Of a stretch of 64,000 nt of DNA, positions 37,536-45,445 are shown piece by piece (position 1 is the stretch's first letter; each line of letters starts with the position of its first letter). The notes beneath the pieces were generated by a model that saw only the letters and a program-made list of their open reading frames with translations, did no database searches and was not told the DNA's origin. Location: assembly GCA_903952205.1 (NCBI GenBank), contig CAJBEZ010000084.1, forward strand, positions 1-64,000. The letters are read 5' to 3'. A program made the translations under genes and the position numbers. This DNA is from an uncultured Desulfomonile sp. (GTDB lineage Bacteria; Desulfobacterota; Desulfomonilia; Desulfomonilales; Desulfomonilaceae).

Positions 37536-37967
37536 TTGCGTGCTTTATGTCTAGATTTAGGATCCAAAAGAATAGGCGTTGCAATCAGCGACCCATTCGG
37601 ATTAATCGGCCAGGCTCTGGAAACCATTGCGTCAACAAATCTGGAGAGAGATATCCTCAAGGTTCTTGAAATTGTCAAAAATTATGATGTAACAGAAATA
37701 GTCCTTGGCTTGCCATATAATATGGATGGTTCAGAAGGACCTCAAGTCGAAAAAGTACGGAAATTCAAGACCCTATTAACAGAAAAAGTTAGTGTGCCGA
37801 TCTTTGAATGGGATGAACGTCTCTCAACCGTAGCAGCTGAAAGGACACTGCTTGAAGCCGACATGAGCAGAGCAAGGAGAAGAAAGGTCGTGGATAGGCT
37901 TGCTGCGGCTCTAATTCTTCAGGGATATCTGGACCATCGTCGTAATGAGGCATCGTTTCTGACATGA
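37536..37967 (+). CDS. yqgF: Putative pre-16S rRNA nuclease YqgF (RuvX)
   Basis: RNase H-fold protein of 143 residues with the N-terminal LCLDLGSKRIGVAISDP (catalytic Asp), the strand EIVLGLPYNMDGSEGP and the C-terminal DRLAAALILQGYLD. The family trims 16S rRNA ends. AGGGGA at 37522-37527 fits the TTG at 37536 better than the TTG at 37530. Its stop overlaps mltG by four bases; yqgF-mltG adjacency is common in bacteria. Confidence 0.93.
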   Translation: MRALCLDLGSKRIGVAISDPFGLIGQALETIASTNLERDILKVLEIVKNYDVTEIVLGLPYNMDGSEGPQVEKVRKFKTLLTEKVSVPIFEWDERLSTVAAERTLLEADMSRARRRKVVDRLAAALILQGYLDHRRNEASFLT

Positions 37968-39022
37968 AAGTTCCTGTCTTATCTGTAATCAAGACTGTTT
38001 CGGCCTTGATTCTCTTGGTTTTGTTGGCTGTTGGGGGACATTACCTGTATTCGAATCTACCAGGAATTCTGCAGCATTTTCTGGTTGCCGATTCACAGAA
38101 AAATATTCCCAGAGAAGATGTCATTGTCGCCATTCCCAAAGGGGCTTCTCTCTCAGAGGTTGGAGCTATTTTGCAGGAACAGGGTGTCGTATCGAGCAAA
38201 CTGGTCTTCAAGGTGGTCGCCTTTATTAGGGGCGAACAAAGGAGTGTAAAAGCTGGAGATTACTTGCTGAAGACCGGCAGCGAACCTGGGGACGTTCTGG
38301 ATCTGCTCATTTCTGGAAAAACTCTTGTGTTCTCAATCACGATTCCAGAGGGGTACAACATTTTTCAAGTGGCCGATCTCTTCGAGTTACGTGGAGTCAC
38401 TTCGAAAAAAGACTTTCTGGACCTTGCCAATGACCCGGAATTTCTCAAGGAACTTCAGATTGATGGATCCAGCCTGGAAGGTTTTCTGTTTCCCGACACA
38501 TATTTCCTTCGACCAGCCGAAAAATCCAACGCGAAGGTTGTTGTTAGAAAAATGCTCAACAGGTTCCGCTCTGTTTACGACAAATACGTCCGAGGGACGG
38601 CTGAAGAATACGGATGGAGCCCATTACAGGTTGTTACACTGGCTTCACTCATTGAGAAGGAGGCCAAACCCAATGAGCACGCGTTGGTATCAGCCGTATT
38701 TCACAATCGCCTCCGCCAAAAAATGAAACTGCAGTGTGACCCAACCGTGATTTATGGAATCAAACCCATGGGCGCCAGAATCACTCGCTCCGACCTTGAT
38801 AGAAAACAGCCTTATAACACGTACCAGGTTACCGGGCTCCCTCCAGGCCCTATAGCTAATCCCGGAAAAGAATCTTTGGTCGCGGCGGTTCAGCCGGCAT
38901 CTGTGGACTATCTGTACTTTGTGTCCAAAAACGATGGCAGCCACCAGTTCTCAAGCAGCCTCAACGAACACAACAAATGGGTAAACCTTTATCAGAAACA
39001 GAATGTTTCAGCCACACCTTGA
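37964..39022 (+). CDS. mltG: Endolytic murein transglycosylase MltG
   Basis: Cleaves nascent glycan strands and sets their length. The 352-residue protein has one N-terminal membrane anchor (TVSALILLVLLAVGGHYLY), a LysM-like part (IVAIPKGASLSEVGAILQ) and the YceG catalytic domain with EGFLFPDTYF, the catalytic Glu in ASLIEKEA, VFHNRL and LPPGPIANPG. Active site is periplasmic. Confidence 0.96.
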   Translation: MKVPVLSVIKTVSALILLVLLAVGGHYLYSNLPGILQHFLVADSQKNIPREDVIVAIPKGASLSEVGAILQEQGVVSSKLVFKVVAFIRGEQRSVKAGDYLLKTGSEPGDVLDLLISGKTLVFSITIPEGYNIFQVADLFELRGVTSKKDFLDLANDPEFLKELQIDGSSLEGFLFPDTYFLRPAEKSNAKVVVRKMLNRFRSVYDKYVRGTAEEYGWSPLQVVTLASLIEKEAKPNEHALVSAVFHNRLRQKMKLQCDPTVIYGIKPMGARITRSDLDRKQPYNTYQVTGLPPGPIANPGKESLVAAVQPASVDYLYFVSKNDGSHQFSSSLNEHNKWVNLYQKQNVSATP

Positions 39023-39128
39023 TTGATCAGTCCTGTTCCTCGGTTCAGCGACCTCATTACGAGCAATGACCGAACTATCAATTTCTGCTACAAATGACTC
39101 TGCAGGATACAATCTTCCAGGAAAAATG

Positions 39129-40310
39129 ATGTCAACCGCCTATTTCGACTGCTTCTCCGGAGCCTCAGGGGATATGATCCTCGGAGCGTTTATAGATGTG
39201 GGACTACCCCTGGAAATACTCAAGGCCGAACTCGATAAACTCCACATAACTGGATACGAGATCGAATTCCGAAAAGTCGACAAGAACGGCGTCATGGCCT
39301 CGCAGGTTATGATAGAGATAGCAAGAGGTCATGAACGGCACTCCACGCATCTCTCAGATATTGTTGCAACAGTCTCCAGGAGCAGTCTCAATGAACACAC
39401 AAGGAAAATGGCGCTTGATATTTTCTATAGGCTTGCCGCAGCGGAAGCCAAGGTTCACGGGTCATCTCCTGAAGGCTGCCACCTCCATGAAGTTGGCGCT
39501 CTCGATTCGTTGATCGATGTGGTCGGCGCTGTGATCGGTTACGAGTACTTCAACATTGGCACGGCCTATTGCTCTAGAATCAACTTGGGTGGGGGTACGG
39601 TAAGGTGCGCTCATGGAATCCTACCGGTGCCAGCCCCGGCAACCTTAGAGCTCATAAAGGGCGTGCCCGTCTATTCTTCTGGGACTCAGTCCGAATTGCT
39701 GACACCAACGGGCGCCGCTATCCTGACATCATTGTGTGATCATTTTGCTCCAATGCCAAATATGTTGGTAGAGTTAGTGGGGTATGGGGCCGGAGAACGA
39801 GACATTGAGTTTCCAAATGTCCTGAGGTTGGTCCTCGGGTCAGACACAGATGAATCGAGGGCTATTTCACACCAGACTGTAGGCGTTATCGAGACAAACA
39901 TTGATGACATGAACCCTCAGCTCTATGACAACCTCATCAATCTTGCCCTTTTGAGGGGCGCATTGGACGTATGCGTCCAGCCGAACTTTATGAAGAAAAA
40001 TAGGCCGGGAGTATCCTTGCAGATAATTTGTCCGGTTGAAAAGATCGATGAACTGGCTGAACTGATTTTCAATGAATCTACAGCTATAGGTGTACGCTGG
40101 AGAACGGAGAACAGAATAGTCACGGAACGCGTCATCAAAAATGTTCCTACTAAATTTGGCGTAGCCAGGGTCAAGATCGCATCTTTTCGAGGGCATGTAG
40201 TCAACATCAAACCAGAACACGACGACTGCGTTAAGCTGGCCAGGGAAAATAACATTCCCGCAAAGGAAGTGATCATGGAAGTAACTCGTCAGGCTGAAAA
40301 CCTGCTTTGA
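39129..40310 (+). CDS. larC: LarC-type nickel insertion protein
   Basis: LarC is the CTP-dependent cyclometallase that places nickel in the pincer cofactor of lactate racemase-type enzymes. The protein begins STAYFDCFSGASGDMILGA, the family start, and has HLHEVGALDSLIDVVGA (split as CHLHEVGALDS), the segment ETNIDDMNPQ and the C-terminal NIKPEHDDC. Start is set at ATG 39129 because AGGA at 39119-39122 is six bases before it; the frame opens at 39066. It is one continuous gene, unlike the frameshifted larC of Lactiplantibacillus. No larA, larB or larE is in the window. Confidence 0.92.
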   Translation: MSTAYFDCFSGASGDMILGAFIDVGLPLEILKAELDKLHITGYEIEFRKVDKNGVMASQVMIEIARGHERHSTHLSDIVATVSRSSLNEHTRKMALDIFYRLAAAEAKVHGSSPEGCHLHEVGALDSLIDVVGAVIGYEYFNIGTAYCSRINLGGGTVRCAHGILPVPAPATLELIKGVPVYSSGTQSELLTPTGAAILTSLCDHFAPMPNMLVELVGYGAGERDIEFPNVLRLVLGSDTDESRAISHQTVGVIETNIDDMNPQLYDNLINLALLRGALDVCVQPNFMKKNRPGVSLQIICPVEKIDELAELIFNESTAIGVRWRTENRIVTERVIKNVPTKFGVARVKIASFRGHVVNIKPEHDDCVKLARENNIPAKEVIMEVTRQAENLL

Positions 40311-40317
40311 AGGCATC

Positions 40318-40563
40318 TTGAAAGTGACCATAGATTTAATTCTTTACGCCTCGCTGCCCAAGTTTGTTCCGGGTTCGGTTGCAGGCATTCCCATTACCGT
40401 TCAAGCCCCTGATCAAACAACTGTCGGAGTCGTATTGAGTCAGGCGGGAATACCTGATGATATGAGGTTAATACTTCTCGTGAATGGGCTGTCAGCCACG
40501 CGAGATCAGGAGCTGCGTGAAAATGACAGGTTGGCCGTGTTCCCAACCATAGCCGGTGGTTGA
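40318..40563 (+). CDS. MoaD/ThiS-type sulfur carrier protein
   Basis: An 81-residue beta-grasp protein starting at a TTG, with VLSQAGIPDD, ILLVNGLSATRDQEL, LRENDRLAVFP and a C-terminal IAGG. The GlyGly end is adenylated and thiocarboxylated to donate sulfur. Its place seven bases after larC and 235 bases before aor suggests it serves synthesis of the pterin cofactor for the tungsten enzyme, though thiamine synthesis cannot be excluded. Confidence 0.85.
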   Translation: MKVTIDLILYASLPKFVPGSVAGIPITVQAPDQTTVGVVLSQAGIPDDMRLILLVNGLSATRDQELRENDRLAVFPTIAGG

Positions 40564-40609
40564 AGCAAGGAATCACTGGTGGAGTTATTCTCTGCGCTAC
40601 CATCCTTCC

Positions 40610-40631
40610 GTTATGTCATCACAGGCATAAC
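40610..40631. promoter_or_regulatory. Inverted repeat upstream of aor, candidate operator
   Basis: GTTATG (40610-40615) and CATAAC (40626-40631) are exact complements ten bases apart, in the gap between the MoaD-like gene and aor. Size and spacing suit a dimeric winged-helix regulator such as the ModE-like protein at 28202-28609; that link is inference. Confidence 0.4.
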
Positions 40632-40798
40632 ATATTAACATTATTACATTTTCCTCTAGTTTCTTCTTGACTCGTCTGTCCGTACACCTTATCATTAAAC
40701 CGTTGATCGATTGTTTCCGGGTCTTGTGGTTCAACAATATTGTTTGAATTGTCTTCTAATCTCGCTGCCTTTCTTTTCAGATCGACGGAGGAATGCTC

Positions 40799-42535
40799 AT
40801 GGAAAAAATGTTACGAATCAACATGGGGGCGGATGGCGGTCCTAAAGCGTCTTCGATTCCGGTAGGAGAATATTCCGGTCTCGCCGGCAGAGCTCTTACA
40901 TCCGCTCTCGTATCAAAAGAAGTTCCACCATTGTGCCACCCATTGGGAGCCGAAAATAAGCTAGTAATCTCTCCTGGGATGCTGAGCGGTAGTCTGGCCG
41001 CAAATTCCGGTCGTTTATCAGTTGGCTGCAAGAGCCCTCTTACGGGCGGAATCAAGGAATCAAACGCAGGAGGAATGGCCTCGCAGACACTCGCAAGGCT
41101 CGGTTACGCTGCAATAGTTATAGAGGGAAAGCCTTCAGGTGATGATCTATACACGATTTTCATCAATAAGGATGGGGTAAACATTAATGTTGACAATAGC
41201 TTAAAAGGCTTGGGTAATTATGCTCTAGTTGAAAAACTCAAACAGCAGTACAGCGAGAAGGCGTGTTACATATCAATCGGCCCGGTTGGCGAAATGAAAC
41301 TGGCTTCAGCGTCCATAGCCTGCACAGATATGGAGTGCAGACCCACGAGACATGCGGGGCGCGGTGGCACCGGGGCCGTTATGGGATCCAAGAACGTAAA
41401 GGCGATAATCCTCGACGACACAGGGATGGGCATGAGGAAACCCAAGGATCCGGATAAATTCAAAGAGGCCAACAAGCGCTGGGTTGATGGTCTCAAGAAA
41501 CATCCTGTCACAGGGGAGGGCCTTGCCGCATACGGAACAAACGTGCTTACAAATATTCTGAACGAAGCCGGCGGTTACCCTACTCACAATTTTATGTGGG
41601 GCCGTTTCGAGAATCACACAAAAATAAGTGGAGAAACCCAGGCCGCCTTGGAAACCGAAAGAGGAGGCAATCCGACTCACGGTTGTCATAGAGGATGCGT
41701 AATGCGCTGCTCCGGTATCTACATGGACAAATACGGGCAGTATCTTACCAAGCAGCCTGAGTACGAGACGGTATGGGCCCATGGAGGCAACTGCGGAATA
41801 GACGACCTTGATACTATAGCAATGTTGGACCGACTTGACGATGACTACGGAATAGACACCATAGAGATGGGGGCAACCATAGGAGTGGCAATGGAGGCGG
41901 GTCTCGCAAAGTTTGGAGATGGCGCGGCTGCAATAAATTTTGTTAATCAGGTTGGAAAAGGCACAGACATGGGTCGAATTCTTGGGAGTGGAGCGGCAGT
42001 AACCGGAAAAGTGTTCGGAGTTGAGCGTGTGCCTGTTGTCAAGGGTCAGTCTATGCCGGCATATGATCCCAGGGCTGTCCATGGCATCGGCGTAACGTAT
42101 GCCACAAGCCCAATGGGTGCGGATCACACTGCGGGGTATGCTGTTGGCTCGAACATTCTGGGAATCGGAGGCAAAACAGACCCTCTTTCACCCGAAGGTC
42201 AGATTGAATTGTCCCGCAACCTTCAGATTGCAACAGCAGCGGTTGATTCCACAGGAATGTGCCTGTTCATAGCTTTTGCCGTCCTTGATCAGCCAGAGAC
42301 TTTTCAGGCTCTTATTGACATGATCAACGCCTTCTACGGGTTTAATCTAACGGCGGATGACGTTGCTGAACTTGGGAAAAGTGTTTTAAGGAACGAAAGG
42401 GCGTTCAACGCGGCCGCCGGGTTCACTTCAGCGCATGATCGTCTGCCGGGTTTCTTCACTCGTGACGCTCTGCCTCCACACAATGTGAAGTTTAAGGTTA
42501 CAGACGCTGAACTCGATCAGGTCTTCAACTTCTAG
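40799..42535 (+). CDS. aor: Aldehyde:ferredoxin oxidoreductase family tungsten enzyme
   Basis: A 578-residue AOR-family protein that would oxidise an aldehyde and reduce ferredoxin. GGAGGA at 40787-40792 fits the ATG at 40799, not the one at 40793. Pterin-binding signatures: ISIGPVGEMKLASASIACTD region, RHAGRGGTGAVMGSKNVKAI and the later GIGVTYATSPMGADHT. The iron-sulfur cysteines are spaced C-x3-C-x3-C at residues 296, 300 and 304 (CHRGCVMRC), where classic members have C-x2-C-x3-C, with a later Cys in STGMCLF. It may be a divergent subfamily, so the exact aldehyde is not inferred. The MoaD-like gene lies upstream. Confidence 0.93.
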   Translation: MEKMLRINMGADGGPKASSIPVGEYSGLAGRALTSALVSKEVPPLCHPLGAENKLVISPGMLSGSLAANSGRLSVGCKSPLTGGIKESNAGGMASQTLARLGYAAIVIEGKPSGDDLYTIFINKDGVNINVDNSLKGLGNYALVEKLKQQYSEKACYISIGPVGEMKLASASIACTDMECRPTRHAGRGGTGAVMGSKNVKAIILDDTGMGMRKPKDPDKFKEANKRWVDGLKKHPVTGEGLAAYGTNVLTNILNEAGGYPTHNFMWGRFENHTKISGETQAALETERGGNPTHGCHRGCVMRCSGIYMDKYGQYLTKQPEYETVWAHGGNCGIDDLDTIAMLDRLDDDYGIDTIEMGATIGVAMEAGLAKFGDGAAAINFVNQVGKGTDMGRILGSGAAVTGKVFGVERVPVVKGQSMPAYDPRAVHGIGVTYATSPMGADHTAGYAVGSNILGIGGKTDPLSPEGQIELSRNLQIATAAVDSTGMCLFIAFAVLDQPETFQALIDMINAFYGFNLTADDVAELGKSVLRNERAFNAAAGFTSAHDRLPGFFTRDALPPHNVKFKVTDAELDQVFNF

Positions 42536-42594
42536 GAAGCAAGTTCTTCGTGAGCCATTGCAGAGTTCTTTCTCAGGAATCCTCCACTTTTATT

Positions 42595-42632
42595 AAAGGC
42601 GAATCCCGTTTCATTTCAGGTGATTCGCCTTT
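42595..42632 (+). terminator. Long perfect hairpin after aor
   Basis: AAAGGCGAATC (42595-42605) and GATTCGCCTTT (42622-42632) form an 11-pair stem with a 16-base loop. It lies 60 bases after aor and 15 bases before the next start, so it may end the aor transcript or structure the leader of the next gene. Confidence 0.55.
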
Positions 42633-42647
42633 GGTTTAGAGTTGATC

Positions 42648-43175
42648 ATGTTTGACAAAAACAAAATGTCACGGATACTGAGTCCGATCCTCCAAAAGGG
42701 GATCATGGTTAAGACGTTAACCGGCGTCACGGTAAGAAGATTGCTGGAGGATGAGCTTAAACTGTCCCACGATATAATTGACAATCAAATTGCGACCGTT
42801 TTTCTCGACGGGCGACCGGTAGATAATATTGACAGCGCAATTGTAAAGGATAATTCCGAGATCGCTCTATCAGGGGCTATGCCAGGATTCGTAGGGGCTA
42901 CCATGAGGCGTGGTGGCTTCTACAGCGCCATGCGCGCCGGTATCACCCATACCGATGAAAATCTCGCCATCGAAACACATCAGGGGCTTGTAAAGATAAA
43001 ACTTTACAATTCATTGATCGACCTAATAGGACCTATCCTATTTTCAAGCGGTTTTTTCTTGTCAGCTTATGAGGTAAACCACCTCCTTGCCACTGAAATT
43101 GGCCCACACCTGACAACTCACGTCGACAAAGATCTTGATGGTCTGATTTCTGTTTCATTACGTCCTGATCAATAG
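42648..43175 (+). CDS. Protein with internal MoaD/ThiS-like segment, function unknown
   Basis: Start set at ATG 42648 (175 residues); a TTG at 42642 is the alternative. Residues about 20-85 resemble a beta-grasp sulfur carrier: VRRLLEDEL helix, a strand TVFLDGRPVDNID and then VKDNSEIALSGAMPGFVG, which is like the last strand and tail of MoaD/ThiS. Here the tail is not at the C-terminus but continues as MRRGGFYSAMRAG and about 90 more residues, including a hydrophobic stretch (LIDLIGPILFSSGFFLS). Placement right after aor suggests a link to that enzyme. Similarity to a carrier is judged by eye only. Confidence 0.65.
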   Translation: MFDKNKMSRILSPILQKGIMVKTLTGVTVRRLLEDELKLSHDIIDNQIATVFLDGRPVDNIDSAIVKDNSEIALSGAMPGFVGATMRRGGFYSAMRAGITHTDENLAIETHQGLVKIKLYNSLIDLIGPILFSSGFFLSAYEVNHLLATEIGPHLTTHVDKDLDGLISVSLRPDQ

Positions 43176-43301
43176 GTAAAATTTATGTAATACTCCTGAT
43201 AAGCTGGGTAACTACAGATATAAGTCTTGATGGAATTATGTTTGTAGCTAAAACTATGATAACATCAGGTCGTTACAGACGAAACATCCAGGGAGAAAAC
43301 A

Positions 43302-44045
43302 CTGAAATCTGAAGACCTATCGAGCAGATTTGAGTCGAGACTGAAATATGCCCATTTCAACAGAATTCGGGAATATCTGAAAAATCATTCCGCAGCAGCT
43401 CAGGACAAACCCATCACCGTAATGGACGTAGCGTGTGGACCGGGAAATATGGCTCTATTCTGCAAGGACATTCCCGGCATCGCGTGGTTTGGGGTTGAGC
43501 TATGGCCATCGGAGTTGAAACAGGCGTATCGCACTTGCGCTTACTCGGGGCTGGTCCAGGCCAACCTGGCAAGTCAATTGCCCTTACGTCATGGCCTGGC
43601 GGATGTCATAATCCTTAACGAGATTCTGATGTACCTGGATAATTCCACTGAACTCCTGGCTGAATTCTATAAGATACTTGGACCTTCAGGAATCATATTT
43701 GTTTACAACCCGATTTATTCAACCCCTAATGTACTTTCCACTCTCAAAAGGATCGGCAGACGAATTCACAGGTCCAGTGAGGCTATCGCGTTTGACTGCA
43801 AGAGTGACTGGAGACAAGCGTCTCGCGCATCCAGGATTACCTTTTACTCTTTTGATTCTTTAATCTCTGAGGTTCGTTACGCTGGGTTTGAAATCGTTCA
43901 TGTTGCGGGATTCAGAATGTTCAGGAATCGCATTCGAGCCATGAGAAAACTTGAAGACTATGATTGGTACAGAAAGATTACCAAGCAGCTCGCCGGCAAT
44001 CATCCGCGATGGGCGTCCGATATTTTGATTATAGCGAAGAAATAG
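43302..44045 (+). CDS. Class I SAM-dependent methyltransferase, probable CTG start
   Basis: The methyltransferase signature VMDVACGPGNMALF binds S-adenosylmethionine, with NEILMYLDN and the sheet FVYNPIYS later. Translation from the first ATG (43422) would cut off the helix before motif I. The frame is open back to a stop near 43260; it codes a sensible N-terminus (SSRFESRLKYAHFNRIREYL, here only 20 residues shown) and has no ATG, GTG or TTG. A CTG at 43302 sits six bases after AGGGAG (43290-43295), so CTG is proposed as start, giving 247 residues. Substrate unknown. Confidence 0.78.
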   Translation: MKSEDLSSRFESRLKYAHFNRIREYLKNHSAAAQDKPITVMDVACGPGNMALFCKDIPGIAWFGVELWPSELKQAYRTCAYSGLVQANLASQLPLRHGLADVIILNEILMYLDNSTELLAEFYKILGPSGIIFVYNPIYSTPNVLSTLKRIGRRIHRSSEAIAFDCKSDWRQASRASRITFYSFDSLISEVRYAGFEIVHVAGFRMFRNRIRAMRKLEDYDWYRKITKQLAGNHPRWASDILIIAKK

Positions 44046-44095
44046 CGAAGCTCAAAACTGTTGTCCCGCCAGTATTTTGATTCGGAAATTTGAAT

Positions 44096-44311
44096 TCACG
44101 ACAGAGAAAACGTGCACGAATCACCCTTACAGATGGCCGTCAGTGAAGGGTCAACAGAGCTCAGAGCGTCTCTTCCATCAGCCAGAATCATTTCAATAAA
44201 ATCCCTGTTTTTACCCACAAAGGCCGCCACATCGTCGGACTCTATAATGTCATTGATCAAGCTAAGTGACTGTTTTAAAGCATCAAAAAGTATCTTCTCA
44301 TTTACCGTCAT
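44096..44311 (-). CDS. Small helical protein of unknown function
   Basis: The 71-residue frame has AGGGG nine bases before the ATG and acidic helical composition (ILFDALKQSLSLINDIIE), ending with CKGDSC. It is the second gene after the zinc-ribbon protein on the same strand, 56 bases apart, so they probably share a transcript. No family recognised. Confidence 0.6.
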   Translation of the reverse strand: MTVNEKILFDALKQSLSLINDIIESDDVAAFVGKNRDFIEMILADGRDALSSVDPSLTAICKGDSCTFSLS

Positions 44312-44367
44312 TTCGTAAAACCCCTATCACGCTTTGTCAAAATCTGGAGCCCATTTCGTACACTTCT

Positions 44368-44607
44368 TCACTGAATAATGTCGCATATCCTCTGGTATTC
44401 GAGATAGTCCAACAAACCGGATTCAGATGTTGCAGGCAACCTATATCCGCAATTGCCGCATTCATAACCCACAAAGGCGCAGTCTTCGATTCGAATGTCT
44501 CCGTGTTCCATCTCGCCACCTATAAAAAGAATCTCTGAGGACACTTTGGCCCCTTTACAAACTTCCAGTATTTTATCATTTCCACATTTCGGGCATTTCC
44601 AAGTCAT
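44368..44607 (-). CDS. Small zinc-ribbon protein
   Basis: A 79-residue protein with two CxxC knuckles, MTWKCPKCGND at the start and YECGNCGYR after residue 47, forming a four-cysteine zinc site; GGGGGAAG lies upstream of the ATG. Such proteins bind nucleic acid or act as small metal-binding adaptors. Function unknown. First gene of a two-gene unit. Confidence 0.75.
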   Translation of the reverse strand: MTWKCPKCGNDKILEVCKGAKVSSEILFIGGEMEHGDIRIEDCAFVGYECGNCGYRLPATSESGLLDYLEYQRICDIIQ

Positions 44608-45028
44608 ATCGTGCTTCCCCCTAGTAGGGCGCTATTACTGTCTTGAGAACTACATGGTTCTTTTTAATTTATCTCTTTTTTCGCTGAGATTGTCCATAGA
44701 GGTTGATAAATTTTGGGATTTGTATCAGTTGTGTGAGAATGAGTTACTGAACTCCATTTCGAACATCCTTCACAATCTTGCCGGATTACCCTCGTCAATT
44801 CGGCTTATACCCCCGCAAGCAGTCCGAGAGTGTCTATCAACTCATAAAGACTGTTCTGAATCTTGCTAAAATGCTAAGATGATAACTGTCCCCAAATGAT
44901 TGGAATTTGATTCCAAGGACCCAAGCATAAATCTGGATGATTAAATCAGTTGGATAAAATTAAAAGCCTGTTGTAATGTTCGAATAGTCATAATAAAAAA
45001 ACGTGCATGGAATTTCGAGGAGTTCGAC
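44608..45028. other. Intergenic region before the cysteine-rich peptide gene
   Basis: About 420 bases between a minus-strand and a plus-strand gene. A plus-strand frame at 44654-44869 lacks a ribosome site and is not called. The last 80 bases are AT-rich, as for a promoter, but no good hexamer pair was found. Confidence 0.4.
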
Positions 45029-45292
45029 ATGAAGAAATTGACAATGACCTTCATAGGATTGGTAGCGGGGGCTCTTCTCTTCATAGGGGCCCAGGGCGTA
45101 TCAACAGCGAGCGAGGGTTTTACGGCAAAAACCCCGCTAGAAATGACCTCGACCGGCAAGGATCAGCGTTTGGCGTACACGGTTTCTTACAGAACCCGAT
45201 GTTACAAGGTTAGACGCTGTACGCGCCTGAACAGGTTTGGGCAGTGCAAACGATGGAGATGGGTTACCGTCTGCCCTGGTCGGCGTATCTGA
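45029..45292 (+). CDS. Small exported cationic four-cysteine protein
   Basis: An 87-residue precursor with GAGGAG before the ATG. A signal peptide (MTFIGLVAGALLFIGAQGVS) is followed by a short linker and a very basic domain of about 35 residues with four cysteines spaced C-x5-C-x8-C-x8-C (CYKVRRC, FGQCKRWRW, VTVCPG). Charge, tryptophans and probable disulfides resemble antimicrobial or binding peptides, but no known family is recognised and no immunity or export gene is adjacent. A hairpin follows the stop at once. Confidence 0.8.
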   Translation: MKKLTMTFIGLVAGALLFIGAQGVSTASEGFTAKTPLEMTSTGKDQRLAYTVSYRTRCYKVRRCTRLNRFGQCKRWRWVTVCPGRRI

Positions 45293-45293
45293 T

Positions 45294-45315
45294 CGCCGGA
45301 TTCATTCTTCCGGCG
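45294..45315 (+). terminator. Hairpin right after the cationic peptide gene
   Basis: CGCCGGA (45294-45300) pairs with TCCGGCG (45309-45315), loop of eight bases, starting one base after the stop codon. There is no T run, so it may act as an mRNA-stabilising stem. Confidence 0.5.
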
Positions 45316-45445
45316 CCGTTAAAATATTGAATAGCTTTATGACCCTGCTTTAAGTCTTTTCAGCAGCCCAGACCATTTGGTTTCCATGAGGCGCAGTTGC
45401 GCCTCGAATTCGGAGCGTCCAATCTTGTCCAAAAGGGAGATACTT

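Noticed and set aside
39066-40310. Frameshifted larC as in Lactiplantibacillus
   Set aside because: Here the frame is continuous from the family start to the stop.
44654-44869. Plus-strand small frame after the zinc-ribbon gene
   Set aside because: No convincing ribosome site, no family pattern and composition like the surrounding non-coding bases.
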